From assembly GCA_951828235.1 (NCBI GenBank), contig OX639965.1, positions 2,894,129 to 2,958,128 on the forward strand: DNA of 64,000 nucleotides, read 5' to 3'. A model generated the notes under the pieces. It saw nothing but the letters and a program-made list of their open reading frames with translations, did no database searches and was not told the origin of the DNA. Position 1 is the stretch's first letter. Each line of letters begins with the position of its first letter. This DNA comes from an uncultured Gammaproteobacteria bacterium (GTDB taxonomy: Bacteria; Pseudomonadota; Gammaproteobacteria; Steroidobacterales; Foliamicaceae). Below, one piece after another: positions 40,953-49,823 of the stretch. The position numbers and the translations under genes are program-made.

Positions 40953-41314
40953 TCGACGAGAGCGAAATCCACGAGGTAGCCAACGAAACCGGCCTCAGCC
41001 CGTACGTAATCGAGAAGGACTACGTGATCGGCTGGGTATTGGCCGGCATCTACAACCATCCCGACATTCGAGAAGCCTGGGTCTTCAAGGGCGGGACGTG
41101 CCTGAAGAAGTGCTTCTTCGAAACCCATCGGTTCTCGGAAGATCTTGACTTCACGTTGCGTGACCCGGCGCATCTCGACGAGGTTTTCTTGGCCCAGGTT
41201 CTTGCCGAAGTCGCGGATTGGGTGTACCAGAATGCCAGATTGAACAAGCACAAGAACAAGACAGGATGGGACTGTCCGGGAAGAATCGGGTGGCTAGCCA
41301 GAGCTAACTGGTAG
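40949..41314 (+). pseudogene. abiEii: Truncated AbiEii nucleotidyltransferase toxin
   Basis: The first 113 or so residues follow the AbiEii/AbiGii family. VFKGGTCLKK carries the GGT nucleotide-binding motif (residues 48-50). RFSEDLDFTL carries the metal-binding acidic pair D65/D67. The usual protein is near 290 aa; this one turns into unrelated sequence (WLARANW) and stops at residue 121. Just after the break lie two GGCTAGCC palindromes (about 41290-41321), which may mark the recombination point. The polymerase-like core is incomplete, so toxicity is unlikely. Confidence 0.85.
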
Positions 41315-41421
41315 GCTAGCCGCATCGGCGAAAAGCTCCGGCTATTCAGTCGAACGAATTGAATGTCTGTCCAAAGTGCTAGCTGCAATATCTCACCGAC
41401 AATTGGAAAGGGCCCTCGCCT

Positions 41422-42780
41422 TCAGGCAAGAACATCGCGCAGCAGCCCCCAAAGGACGACCAGTATCAGGAAGGGCGCCACCCACAGCAGCGCGCGCCAT
41501 ACTCGAAGGAGCGATCCGTCCAGGGCCGTTTCGCTGTGTGCCGAGGCAATCGACCAGAAATAGCCGAGGAACACGGCCAGTAGCAGGGCGTTGACCGGAA
41601 GCAGAAGGTTGGCCACAAGGAAGTCGACGATCTGGAACAGGCCCATCTCGCTGAGCACGCCGCCGAACGGCTTCACGTCGGCCCATACGTTGAACGAGAG
41701 CACGAAGACGAGGCCGACCGCCCAGGTCAGAAGGCCCATGAAAAGGGTGGCAAGCGGCCGTGAGAGGCGCGTATCGCGCGACAGCCACGCCACCGCCGGC
41801 TCGATCATGCCGAATCCCGTCGTGATTGCGGCCAGGCTCAGCATCACGAAGAACAGGGTCCCCAGCACCACTCCGCCGGGCATGCCCGCGAATGCTACCG
41901 GCAGGGTTTCAAAGATCAGCCCGGGCCCGCTGTTGGCTTCAAGGCCCACGGCGAAAACGATCGGGAAGATCGCCATACCCGCGAGCAGGGCCACCATCGA
42001 GTCGGCTCCCGCGATGATGGCTCCCGCTCGTGGCAGCGAAACTCGCTGCGGCACGTAAGCCCCGTAGGTGATGAGCATGCCCACGCCGATGGCCAGCGAG
42101 AAGAGCGCCTGTCCGAGCGCCATCAGGACGCCGTCGAGCGTCAAAGCGGAAAAGTCGGCGCTGAACAGGAACGCCATTCCCCTGCCGAAGTCGCCCGCGA
42201 TCGCGGCCCAGGCCACCAGCACGAGCAGCAGGGCGAGAAGGCCGGGCATCATCAGCTTGCTGGCCCGCTCCAGGCCCTTGCGGACGCCGCCGGCGATGAC
42301 CGTCACCACGATGGCGATGAACAGACCATGCCAGAACATGAGGCGCAGGGGATTGCTCAAAAGCGCCCCGAACAGTTCCTGCGATCCTTCGGCGCTGATG
42401 CCCCGGAACGTGCCCTGCGCCGCCAGCAGCGTGTAGTTGAGCGACCAGCCGGCGACAATGCTGTAGTAGGTGATGCCCACCAGCGGTACGAGGATCGACA
42501 GCCAGCCGATGGCCACCCATGCGCCGCTACGCCCCTCGCGCGACGCCACTTCGCGCATCGTGTAGACGGCATTTCGGCCACCGCGACGGCCCAGGGCCAG
42601 TTCGCCGATCACCAGCGGCAGGCCCAGCAGCAACACCCAGCCGACGTAGACCAGCACGAAAGCGCTGCCGCCGTTGCTGCCGGCAATGTAGGGGAAGCGC
42701 CACAGGTTGCCCAAACCTACGGCGGCGCCCACCGAGGCCATCAGGAAGCCCCGCGTGGAGGACCAGGTTTCGGTCTTCAT
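41422..42780 (-). CDS. Neurotransmitter:sodium symporter family transporter
   Basis: The 452-aa inner-membrane protein has the family N terminus ASVGAAVGLGNLWRFPYIAG followed by NGGSAFVLVY, which is the sodium- and substrate-binding region of helix 1. It has about 11-12 membrane helices, with GITYYSIVAGW in helix 3. Such proteins import amino acids or related compounds with sodium. The ATG at 42780 is chosen because it places MKTETWSSTRG directly before helix 1; an upstream start at 42822 would read through a hairpin. It follows the TonB receptor gene on the same strand, suggesting shared uptake of one substrate. Confidence 0.93.
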   Translation of the reverse strand: MKTETWSSTRGFLMASVGAAVGLGNLWRFPYIAGSNGGSAFVLVYVGWVLLLGLPLVIGELALGRRGGRNAVYTMREVASREGRSGAWVAIGWLSILVPLVGITYYSIVAGWSLNYTLLAAQGTFRGISAEGSQELFGALLSNPLRLMFWHGLFIAIVVTVIAGGVRKGLERASKLMMPGLLALLLVLVAWAAIAGDFGRGMAFLFSADFSALTLDGVLMALGQALFSLAIGVGMLITYGAYVPQRVSLPRAGAIIAGADSMVALLAGMAIFPIVFAVGLEANSGPGLIFETLPVAFAGMPGGVVLGTLFFVMLSLAAITTGFGMIEPAVAWLSRDTRLSRPLATLFMGLLTWAVGLVFVLSFNVWADVKPFGGVLSEMGLFQIVDFLVANLLLPVNALLLAVFLGYFWSIASAHSETALDGSLLRVWRALLWVAPFLILVVLWGLLRDVLA

Positions 42781-42791
42781 GGCAAGAGAAT

Positions 42792-42820
42792 GCCACTCCC
42801 CCGCAGACCGGGGGAGTGGC
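42792..42820. terminator. Strong hairpin between TonB receptor and transporter
   Basis: GCCACTCCCCC and GGGGGAGTGGC pair perfectly over 11 bp around a 7-base loop. There is no T-run on either side. It may attenuate transcription from the receptor gene into the transporter gene or stabilise an mRNA end. Confidence 0.5.
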
Positions 42821-42856
42821 AAGAGGTTCCCCTCCTCTTAAAGGGGATGAATTGGT

Positions 42857-45286
42857 TTAGCCGCCGAACGCCTGCGTTACCGCAAGGCCGATGGTGCGGG
42901 GACGGCTCGTAACCTTGTAGGTCGGCTGTCCGCCACCAACGCCGATTGCGATGTCCGGCTGCTCGTCGGCGATGTTCTCAAGGAACAGCTGCAGGTCCAG
43001 CCCACGATCCTGGTTGCTGAATCCCAGGCGGGCGTTGAAGAGCTGGAAGGAGTCCTTGAAGCGGTTGTTGCCCGCGTCGGGCCGCAGTTGCGTCCAGGAA
43101 CTGCCCTTGTGGCTGCCTTCCACGCGCACGAAGGCGTCCCAGCCGGCGATGGGCGGTGTGAAGTTGTACTGCGCCATGAAGCTTGCGGTCATCTCGGGAA
43201 TCTCCGGAATCAGGTCGCCGGCCTTGCCCGGTGCGACTACCGACTCGGACACCTGGTCCTCCGAGAGCTCTCGCTTGCCGAGATAGGTCACCGCCGCGGT
43301 GAGGTCCAGGTTGCCGATGCGCCCGATGATCTCGGTCTCAATCCCGTTCACCTCGGCCTCACCGGCGTTACCGATAAAGCCGAATGCGCCGGTCGGGTCC
43401 TGGCCGGCCACCTGCAGGTTCTCCCAGATCATGAAGAACGCCGCATTGTTCCATTGCAAGGCGCCGCCCATCCACTGCGACTTCACGCCGATTTCGTAGC
43501 TGGTGACCTGGTCGGCCTCGAACAGAGGCGGTACACCGGCCTCCGCCGACGCAGGGTTGTTGATGATGCCGGGATTGTTGGTGCCGCCCAGCCGGTAGCC
43601 CTCGGACCGCGTCCCGTAAACCGTCAGCTCCTCGTTGGGCTGCCAGCGCAGAACGACCCGGGTGGTGATCTCGTCGTCATCGATTTCAAGTTCGTCCGTG
43701 CGGCCGTCCGGCGGGTTCGGCGCGAAAGCCGCAAAATTGAAGACCGTGTCGCCGATCTCGAACTGCTCCACCTTGAACCAGCGTATGCCTACGCCCAGTT
43801 CCCACTGGTCGTTGAACTGGTAGCTGGCGTCGGCGAACACCGCGCTCTCCGTGATGTCCTTGTCGGCGAAGCGGGCGAAAACGCAGGGGTGGCATCCGGG
43901 AATGCCGGCGCCTGGTTCGCTGGTCGGCGGGATGGTGTACGGCGTGCCCGGATCGTAGGTCATGCCCATGGTGTTGATGACCGGAACGAAGCTTTGGAAA
44001 ACGGTATTCCGCTCGCGCGTGAAAACGCCGCCTACCCACTGCAGCGCGCTATCCCCGGCCGACGTCAGCCGCACTTCGAACGCATCCTGTTCCAGGCTCT
44101 GCCGCTGGTCCGTCAATGCGTAAATCAGGTCGGCCCGCTCGGTGAAGAAGTTGAACGATTCGCTGCTGTTGTTCTGGTAGAGGAAGGTAATGATCCAGGT
44201 GGAGTCGAATTTGTACTCGAAATCACGCTCATACCGCGAAGCGCTGGCCGTCAGCGTGGCGAAGCCCAGGTCCAGGTCGCCAGTGACGCTGAAGATGTTC
44301 TGCTCGTCGGGCTTGAAGGTCTGCGCGTAGTCTCCCACCAGGAACTCGCCGGTGTGGAAGTGCGTGAACGCTGCGACAGCGTCCTTGTCGCCGTTGTCGC
44401 TTACGCCCCGCTCGCCGTACGTGTCGTACGGGTGATAGCGGTTATCGCCCGCAAGGTAGCGGTCCTGCCACCAGTACTGGGCGTTCAGCGTAAACGTATC
44501 GCTGGGCCGCCAGAGGAAATTGGCCCGCAACCCGCGCGTATCGACGTAGTTGAAGTCCTCGAGGTTGAGGCAGGCAAGTTCCACGCCCGGATCGCGGGGG
44601 TCTTCCGCCGCGTTCACCGGACGGCAACGGTTGTTCTCCAGCCAGCCGGCATCCTCGACGTTGTAGGCCACCAGGCGCATTCCGATTGTTTCGGACAGGG
44701 GCAGATTGACCACGCCGTGGCCGCTCCAGTTGTAGTCATTGGAGTGCGACGTCTGACCGAGCTGACCGCCCACCGTGGCGCTGAATGCTTCCAGGTCCGG
44801 CTTGGCGGTGATGAAACGCATGGTGCCGCTTTGCGAATTGGCGCCGAAAGTCGTGCCCTGCGGTCCGCGCAGCGCCTCGATCCGTTCCATGTCGAACAGC
44901 TTCAGGTCGGTAGTCTGCGAACCGCTGTTGGAACTGGCGCTCTGGATGCCGGGCAACGGCACCTCGTCGTAATACACGGCGACCTGCTGCTGGCCGGCGG
45001 ACTGGATGCCGCGCATGACGTAGCGGCGCTGACCGGGGCCGGTGTCGAGGAAAGTCAGGCCCGGCACCTGGTAGGCAAAGTCCTCGAAATCAAGCACCTG
45101 CATGGCCTGCAGGGTATCCGCGGTGAATGCGGTGACGGTGATAGGCACATCCTGAAGGCGTTCCGCGCCAAACTTACGGGCGGTGACCACGATCTCCTCG
45201 ATCGCTCCTTCTGAATCCTGCGCGTATCCGGGGACGCCAATCAGCAACATTGCCGCGGCTCCCAACAAAGTAATACGAAGCCTCAT
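42857..45286 (-). CDS. TonB-dependent outer-membrane receptor
   Basis: The 809-aa protein has a signal peptide (MRLRITLLGAAAMLLIGVPG), then EEIVVTARKFGAERLQDVP and a plug domain with MRGIQSAGQQ and MERIEALRGPQGTTFGANSQ. A large beta barrel ends near RTIGLAVTQAFGG. A GGAGGG site precedes the ATG at 45286. It belongs to the FecA/BtuB-like receptors abundant in oligotrophic marine bacteria. The neighbouring transporter, amidohydrolases and esterase suggest uptake of an amide- or ester-containing compound, but the substrate is not readable. Confidence 0.93.
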   Translation of the reverse strand: MRLRITLLGAAAMLLIGVPGYAQDSEGAIEEIVVTARKFGAERLQDVPITVTAFTADTLQAMQVLDFEDFAYQVPGLTFLDTGPGQRRYVMRGIQSAGQQQVAVYYDEVPLPGIQSASSNSGSQTTDLKLFDMERIEALRGPQGTTFGANSQSGTMRFITAKPDLEAFSATVGGQLGQTSHSNDYNWSGHGVVNLPLSETIGMRLVAYNVEDAGWLENNRCRPVNAAEDPRDPGVELACLNLEDFNYVDTRGLRANFLWRPSDTFTLNAQYWWQDRYLAGDNRYHPYDTYGERGVSDNGDKDAVAAFTHFHTGEFLVGDYAQTFKPDEQNIFSVTGDLDLGFATLTASASRYERDFEYKFDSTWIITFLYQNNSSESFNFFTERADLIYALTDQRQSLEQDAFEVRLTSAGDSALQWVGGVFTRERNTVFQSFVPVINTMGMTYDPGTPYTIPPTSEPGAGIPGCHPCVFARFADKDITESAVFADASYQFNDQWELGVGIRWFKVEQFEIGDTVFNFAAFAPNPPDGRTDELEIDDDEITTRVVLRWQPNEELTVYGTRSEGYRLGGTNNPGIINNPASAEAGVPPLFEADQVTSYEIGVKSQWMGGALQWNNAAFFMIWENLQVAGQDPTGAFGFIGNAGEAEVNGIETEIIGRIGNLDLTAAVTYLGKRELSEDQVSESVVAPGKAGDLIPEIPEMTASFMAQYNFTPPIAGWDAFVRVEGSHKGSSWTQLRPDAGNNRFKDSFQLFNARLGFSNQDRGLDLQLFLENIADEQPDIAIGVGGGQPTYKVTSRPRTIGLAVTQAFGG

Positions 45287-45442
45287 GGCGATGTCCCTCC
45301 AAAAACTGGGTCTTGGATTCTAGCACGCGGCCAAAAGTGCCGTAATATCGAAAATCAACAGTGTTGCAAAGCCTTTCCCGGCTTTTCGGTCGGGGCGCAG
45401 GAAGCCTGATACACTGCCGGAAGAGTCTTGAGGAGGGCCATC

Positions 45443-46810
45443 ATGTCACGCACCCTACGCCTCCTTTTCGCCGTTGGTTTTCTGTCGCTTGCCGTTCCCG
45501 CTTCCGCGGCCGACTACAACCGCCCTCCAGATTACCGGCCGTTTTCCGGCTACACGCTGATCCATGCCGGCACCCTGCTGCCGGTGCCGGGCGAAGCGCC
45601 GGCAGACCGGCAGACCGTGATCGTGCGCGAAGGACATGTGATTGCGATCGAAGACGGCTGGATTGAGCAATGGTCCGGCGACGCTGAGGCGCCCGTCAGG
45701 GTGGTCGATCTGAGCGACAAGTTCGTGATGCCTGGCTTTATCGACCTGCACGTTCACCTGCTGTCGCAATCAGGCGGTGACCGCAAGGGCGAGTTTGTCG
45801 AGCGGTCCGACTCCTATTTCGCCCTGCAGGGGTCGCAGTTCGCGCGCTGGACACTGGAGGCCGGGTTTACCACCGTGCGCGACCTCGGCGCCCGCGGCCA
45901 GGCCATCTTCGCATTGCGAGACGGCGTGCGCGACGGGCTGGTTCCCGGCCCCCGGATCCTGGCGGCCGGACAGGCCATTACGCCCAGCGGCGGTCACGGC
46001 GACATTCACGGCTATCGCACCGAAATCCTTCAGGCTCTGCCGGCCCTGGGCACCTGCGACGGTTCGGACGATTGCCGCAGGGCCGTGCGCCAGATGGTCA
46101 AGCGGGGCGCCGACGTGATCAAGGTGACGGCGACCGGCGGCGTATTGAGCGAAACCGCGACCGGAACCGGCCAGCAGTTCACTCAGGAAGAATTGAACGC
46201 AATTGCGGAAACCGCGCATTTGCTGGGCCGCAAGGTCACCGCGCATGCTCACGCCAAGGAAGGCATAGAGGCGGCCTTGCGGGCGGGCTTTGATTCGATC
46301 GAGCATTCCATGTGGGCCGACGAGGGAACGATGGAACTGTTCCTGGAAACCGGCGCGTGGATGGTGCCCACCGTTTATCCCATTACCGCGGTCGGCGACA
46401 CGCCCGAGAAGATGAAGGCGGGTCCTTTCGGCAACCTGCCGCCCCCGGTCATGGAGAAACTGCTGCAGCTCGGTCGCCAGCCCAAGGACATGGTTGCGCT
46501 GGCGCACAGCATGGGCGTGAAGGTTGCCCTGGGCACCGACTCCGCTGTGTCGCCGCACGGTGAGAACGCCAACGAATTCATCGAATACGTCAACGCCGGC
46601 ATGACGCCCATGCAGGCCCTGATGTCGGGCACGGTTCACGCCGCGGAAGCCACCGGCATCGCCGATCAGACGGGCGACCTGCAGCCGGGCAAGGCCGCCG
46701 ACCTGGTCGGGCTGGCGGCCAACCCGCTTGAAGACATCAGCGCGGTGCTGGACGTGCGCTTCGTAATGCGCGACGGCATCGTATTCAAACACCTGGAGAA
46801 CCAAGAATGA
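45443..46810 (+). CDS. Secreted metal-dependent amidohydrolase (imidazolonepropionase-like)
   Basis: The 455-aa protein has a signal peptide (LLFAVGFLSLAVPASAA). The amidohydrolase metal ligands are visible: IDLHVHLL, a likely carbamylated lysine in DVIKVTATGG, histidines in VTAHAHAKEG and SIEHSMW, and the aspartate in LGTDSAVSPHG. The C terminus has GDLQPGKAADLVGL. Members hydrolyse cyclic amides or dipeptides such as Xaa-Pro. The ATG at 45443 follows GAGGAGGG. It is divergent from the TonB receptor and directly upstream of a second member of the family. Confidence 0.92.
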   Translation: MSRTLRLLFAVGFLSLAVPASAADYNRPPDYRPFSGYTLIHAGTLLPVPGEAPADRQTVIVREGHVIAIEDGWIEQWSGDAEAPVRVVDLSDKFVMPGFIDLHVHLLSQSGGDRKGEFVERSDSYFALQGSQFARWTLEAGFTTVRDLGARGQAIFALRDGVRDGLVPGPRILAAGQAITPSGGHGDIHGYRTEILQALPALGTCDGSDDCRRAVRQMVKRGADVIKVTATGGVLSETATGTGQQFTQEELNAIAETAHLLGRKVTAHAHAKEGIEAALRAGFDSIEHSMWADEGTMELFLETGAWMVPTVYPITAVGDTPEKMKAGPFGNLPPPVMEKLLQLGRQPKDMVALAHSMGVKVALGTDSAVSPHGENANEFIEYVNAGMTPMQALMSGTVHAAEATGIADQTGDLQPGKAADLVGLAANPLEDISAVLDVRFVMRDGIVFKHLENQE

Positions 46811-46831
46811 CTTGCATGAACCCGCCCGGGA

Positions 46832-46850
46832 GAGAGGGCACTGCCCTCTC
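46832..46850. repeat. 9-bp hairpin between the two amidohydrolase genes
   Basis: GAGAGGGCA and TGCCCTCTC pair perfectly around one base. The stretch 46811-46869 also contains GGTCCCGCCCTCC, so it looks like intergenic GC-rich repeat sequence rather than coding sequence. Confidence 0.4.
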
Positions 46851-46869
46851 GGCGGTCCCGCCCTCCACG

Positions 46870-48225
46870 ATGGCGAGACGCCTTCGCTCCCGTGTCTACG
46901 CCACACTGCTCTTTGCATTTGCAGCGGCTTCCACGGCCGGCGCGCAAGACCTCCTGATCGAAAACGTGACGCTGCTGGACGGCACAGGTGCGCCGGCCGT
47001 TTCCGGCGCTTGGATAGCGGTGGAGGGCGGGCGCATCAGCGCAATAGACGACGCCCCGCTGGAGGCCCCGGACGGCGCCAACGTGCTGAATGGCGAGGGC
47101 CGCTACCTGATGCCGGGCATGGTGGACATGCACATTCACTTGCGCGGCGGCGTGCGCACCCCGCCGGAAGGGCTGCAGGAACCGCCCTCCCCGGATTTCG
47201 AAGCCGGCCTGCAGGCGCTGCACGGCTACTTGTACAGCGGCTTCACCCTGCTCTACGACGCCGGGAATGACCCGGATTTCATCCTGGAACTGAGGAGGCA
47301 GGAACGCGCGGGAGAAATCGAAAGCCCCCGTATTTTCGCAACCGGCGGAATCGTGACCTATCCGGGCAGCCATGGCAGTTCCGCCGGCGCCACGCTGGTC
47401 GATGACTGGCCCGAGGCCAAGCCGCTGCTGGACGCGCACATCGCGCGCCAACCCGACGTGCTCAAGCTCACCTACGAGGAGCGCGGCTGGGGCTCGCGGC
47501 CCACCATCCCGCGCCTGCCCGTGGACCTGATGCAGAGCATCGTGGAGTACTACAACGAGCGCGGCATCCGCACCACCGTGCACACCTCCAGCGAACTGCG
47601 TGCCCGCCAGGCCATTTTCGCCGGCGTGGATACGCTGGCGCACCCCATCATCCAGGGCCCGGTTACCGAGGAATTCGCCCGCCTGATGGCCGCCAAGCGC
47701 GTTCCCATGGTTACCACGCTCACCATCGGCGAGAACTATGCGCGGCTGGTCGAACAGCCCGAGTACCTGGATCAGCCGCTCTATCAGGCCACGATCGACC
47801 CTGACGAAATCGAGACACTCAAGACCGAGACGCGCGCGGAATACGAAGCCCGCCCCTGGACCTGGTGGATGAAGGTCATGACCGAAATCGCCCAGGAAAA
47901 CGTGCGCATGGTCCACGCCGCGGGCGGCGTGCTGGTGGCGGGATCGGACCAGACCACCGGACCTGCGGCGCACCGCGAACTCGAACTGCTGCAGGACGCC
48001 GGAATCGCCCCCTCCGACATCATCCCGATCGCCACGCTGAACGGTGCAGTTTTCCTGGGGCGCGAGAAGGACCTGGGCTCAATCGAAGTGGGCAAACTGG
48101 CCGACATGGTCCTGCTTTCCGCCAACCCGGCCGAGGACATCAACAACGCCAAGGCCATCGTGGAAGTCATCAAGGGCGGCCGCGTCATCGACCGCTCCGC
48201 CCTGAGCCTCCCCGTCAACCGCTAA
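46870..48225 (+). CDS. Secreted metal-dependent amidohydrolase, second copy
   Basis: The 451-aa protein has a signal peptide (YATLLFAFAAASTAGA). Metal-site motifs are VDMHIHLRGG, DVLKLTYEERG (lysine), TTVHTSSE and TLAHPII (histidines) and VAGSDQTTG (aspartate). It ends with IEVGKLADMVLLSANPAED. I chose the ATG at 46870 because the signal peptide follows at once and the preceding stretch looks like a hairpin-rich gap. A start at 46807 overlapping the first amidohydrolase stop is possible and would be translationally coupled. The two amidohydrolases differ clearly, so they probably act on related but different substrates. Confidence 0.88.
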   Translation: MARRLRSRVYATLLFAFAAASTAGAQDLLIENVTLLDGTGAPAVSGAWIAVEGGRISAIDDAPLEAPDGANVLNGEGRYLMPGMVDMHIHLRGGVRTPPEGLQEPPSPDFEAGLQALHGYLYSGFTLLYDAGNDPDFILELRRQERAGEIESPRIFATGGIVTYPGSHGSSAGATLVDDWPEAKPLLDAHIARQPDVLKLTYEERGWGSRPTIPRLPVDLMQSIVEYYNERGIRTTVHTSSELRARQAIFAGVDTLAHPIIQGPVTEEFARLMAAKRVPMVTTLTIGENYARLVEQPEYLDQPLYQATIDPDEIETLKTETRAEYEARPWTWWMKVMTEIAQENVRMVHAAGGVLVAGSDQTTGPAAHRELELLQDAGIAPSDIIPIATLNGAVFLGREKDLGSIEVGKLADMVLLSANPAEDINNAKAIVEVIKGGRVIDRSALSLPVNR

Positions 48226-48254
48226 CACGGGTAGGCGCACCAGGCAGGTTACCT

Positions 48255-49802
48255 CTAGTCGGCAGGTGTAGCGGCGCTGCGTATTCTTTGCCGGTAACGG
48301 GCTTCGATGAAATCGAGCCGCTCCCGGGCGATGCCCCGGCGCACTTCGTCTCTAATGCCGAACACAAGCCAGCGGTCGTCGTCCTCCCGGTATTCGGGCC
48401 ATTGCAGGCGCGCCTTCCGGTTGGGATTGCCGTTTCGCGCAAAGTCGAGCCAATAGCCGAGCAGGCGGCCCGCCAAGGCCCGCTGCCCGGCATCGGGTAA
48501 ATCCGCTCCGGAGAAAAGCAGCCTGCGGTCGTAGCCGTGCGGCGCGCCCGGCGAGTCGTACGGGGGGCCGAAGACGGGCAGATCCAGATAGTAAAGCCAT
48601 GCCGGCGAGCTCTTGCGCGCCATTCCCAGCGCTAGCGTCCGGGCGGCAAGCAGATAGCGATTGTCGCCAAACAGGCGCTTGACGCCGATTTCCGGGGACT
48701 TGTCGAAGTCGTCCCGGTAGAGCGTCCGCGCGGCTGGATAATCCACGTCCCAGATGCGCACGTACTCCTCCACCGATATCCCCGAAACCGGCATGATCAT
48801 TCCTTCGAAGCTGTTTCCGCCGGTCATTACGGGGACGTCATGCTGTTCGCCCGCCAGGAACAGAATACCGGGTTCTTCACGCAGCGTCGCGCCATCGACC
48901 AGCGGCAGGTGGAAACCCTCCACCGCTCTCATCAGCGCCAGGGCGTCCAGGGCCCGCAATTCTTCGGCCGTTTCCGCATCGGGAGAAACGCGGTCAATCA
49001 GTTGCCGCGCCAGTAACTCCGCGCTTTGCGCAGGATTCAGGTACATGTCCAGCGGAGCCGGCGCGGGAGCGTTGACGGTGCGCGGCAGGGCCCAGGTGCC
49101 ATAGCCGCTCTGCGCGATCGCGCCGTGGAACAAGCCTTGCGCCGCGTCGTTCGCCAGCAGCATGCTCACCGCCATCCCACCCGCGGACACGCCGAAGACA
49201 GTGACCCTGCCCGGATCGCCCCCAAAGGCGGAAATGTTGTCCCGCACCCATTCCAGCGCCGTGACCATGTCCAACAGCCCAAAGTTGGCTACCGGGCCCT
49301 CAAGCGCCGGATGCCCGAAAAATCCGAGCGGTCCCAGCCGGTAGTTGATCGAAACGAAGACAACGCCCCGGGCCGCGAACAGTTCGCCCTGCACATCGCC
49401 GGAGCCCGCGACGAATCCGCCGCCGTGAATCCAGACCATGACGGGACGGGCGTTGTCGTCAACTGCGGGCGTCCAGACATTGAGCGTCAGGCAGTCTTCG
49501 TTCGCCGGCCTGGCGCCCCTTGACTGCGGACAAGGCGGCCCGAAATCCAGCGCCTGCCGCACGCCTTCATGCTTCGGCGCCGCCCGCGGCGGACGCCACC
49601 GCCAATCGCCCGCCGGCGACAGACCATAGGGGATGCCGCGAAAGGCATGAGCGCCGTTCTCAAGGGTTCCTTCATACGCGCCCCGCGGCGCCAGAACAAC
49701 GTTCTCGGCAGGTTCCGCACCTGCCTCGAGGGCGGGAAGCAAAAACGCGCAAAGCAGAAGGCGGGCGCCCGCCTTGCGGCTACGCGGAACATGCATTCTC
49801 AC
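48255..49802 (-). CDS. Secreted type-B carboxylesterase
   Basis: The 515-aa protein has an N-terminal signal peptide (LLLCAFLLPALEAGAE). The carboxylesterase/cholinesterase fold shows the oxyanion stretch VMVWIHGGGFVAGSG, the nucleophile elbow FGVSAGGMAVSM, a likely acid residue in GGNSFEGM and the histidine in APHGYDRRLLF. EDCLTLNVWTP is the family disulphide-loop motif. It is convergent with the amidohydrolase pair, 29 bases apart. The ester substrate is unknown. Confidence 0.92.
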   Translation of the reverse strand: MRMHVPRSRKAGARLLLCAFLLPALEAGAEPAENVVLAPRGAYEGTLENGAHAFRGIPYGLSPAGDWRWRPPRAAPKHEGVRQALDFGPPCPQSRGARPANEDCLTLNVWTPAVDDNARPVMVWIHGGGFVAGSGDVQGELFAARGVVFVSINYRLGPLGFFGHPALEGPVANFGLLDMVTALEWVRDNISAFGGDPGRVTVFGVSAGGMAVSMLLANDAAQGLFHGAIAQSGYGTWALPRTVNAPAPAPLDMYLNPAQSAELLARQLIDRVSPDAETAEELRALDALALMRAVEGFHLPLVDGATLREEPGILFLAGEQHDVPVMTGGNSFEGMIMPVSGISVEEYVRIWDVDYPAARTLYRDDFDKSPEIGVKRLFGDNRYLLAARTLALGMARKSSPAWLYYLDLPVFGPPYDSPGAPHGYDRRLLFSGADLPDAGQRALAGRLLGYWLDFARNGNPNRKARLQWPEYREDDDRWLVFGIRDEVRRGIARERLDFIEARYRQRIRSAATPAD

Positions 49803-49823
49803 GCCGGGGCCGTCAATGCGGTT

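Noticed and set aside
42857-45286. A 708-residue plus-strand open frame opposite the TonB receptor
   Set aside because: No motifs, signal peptide or plausible start are seen, while the minus strand encodes a complete receptor.
48226-48254. Terminator between convergent amidohydrolase and esterase genes
   Set aside because: Only weak short complementary stretches and no T-run are present in this 29-base gap.
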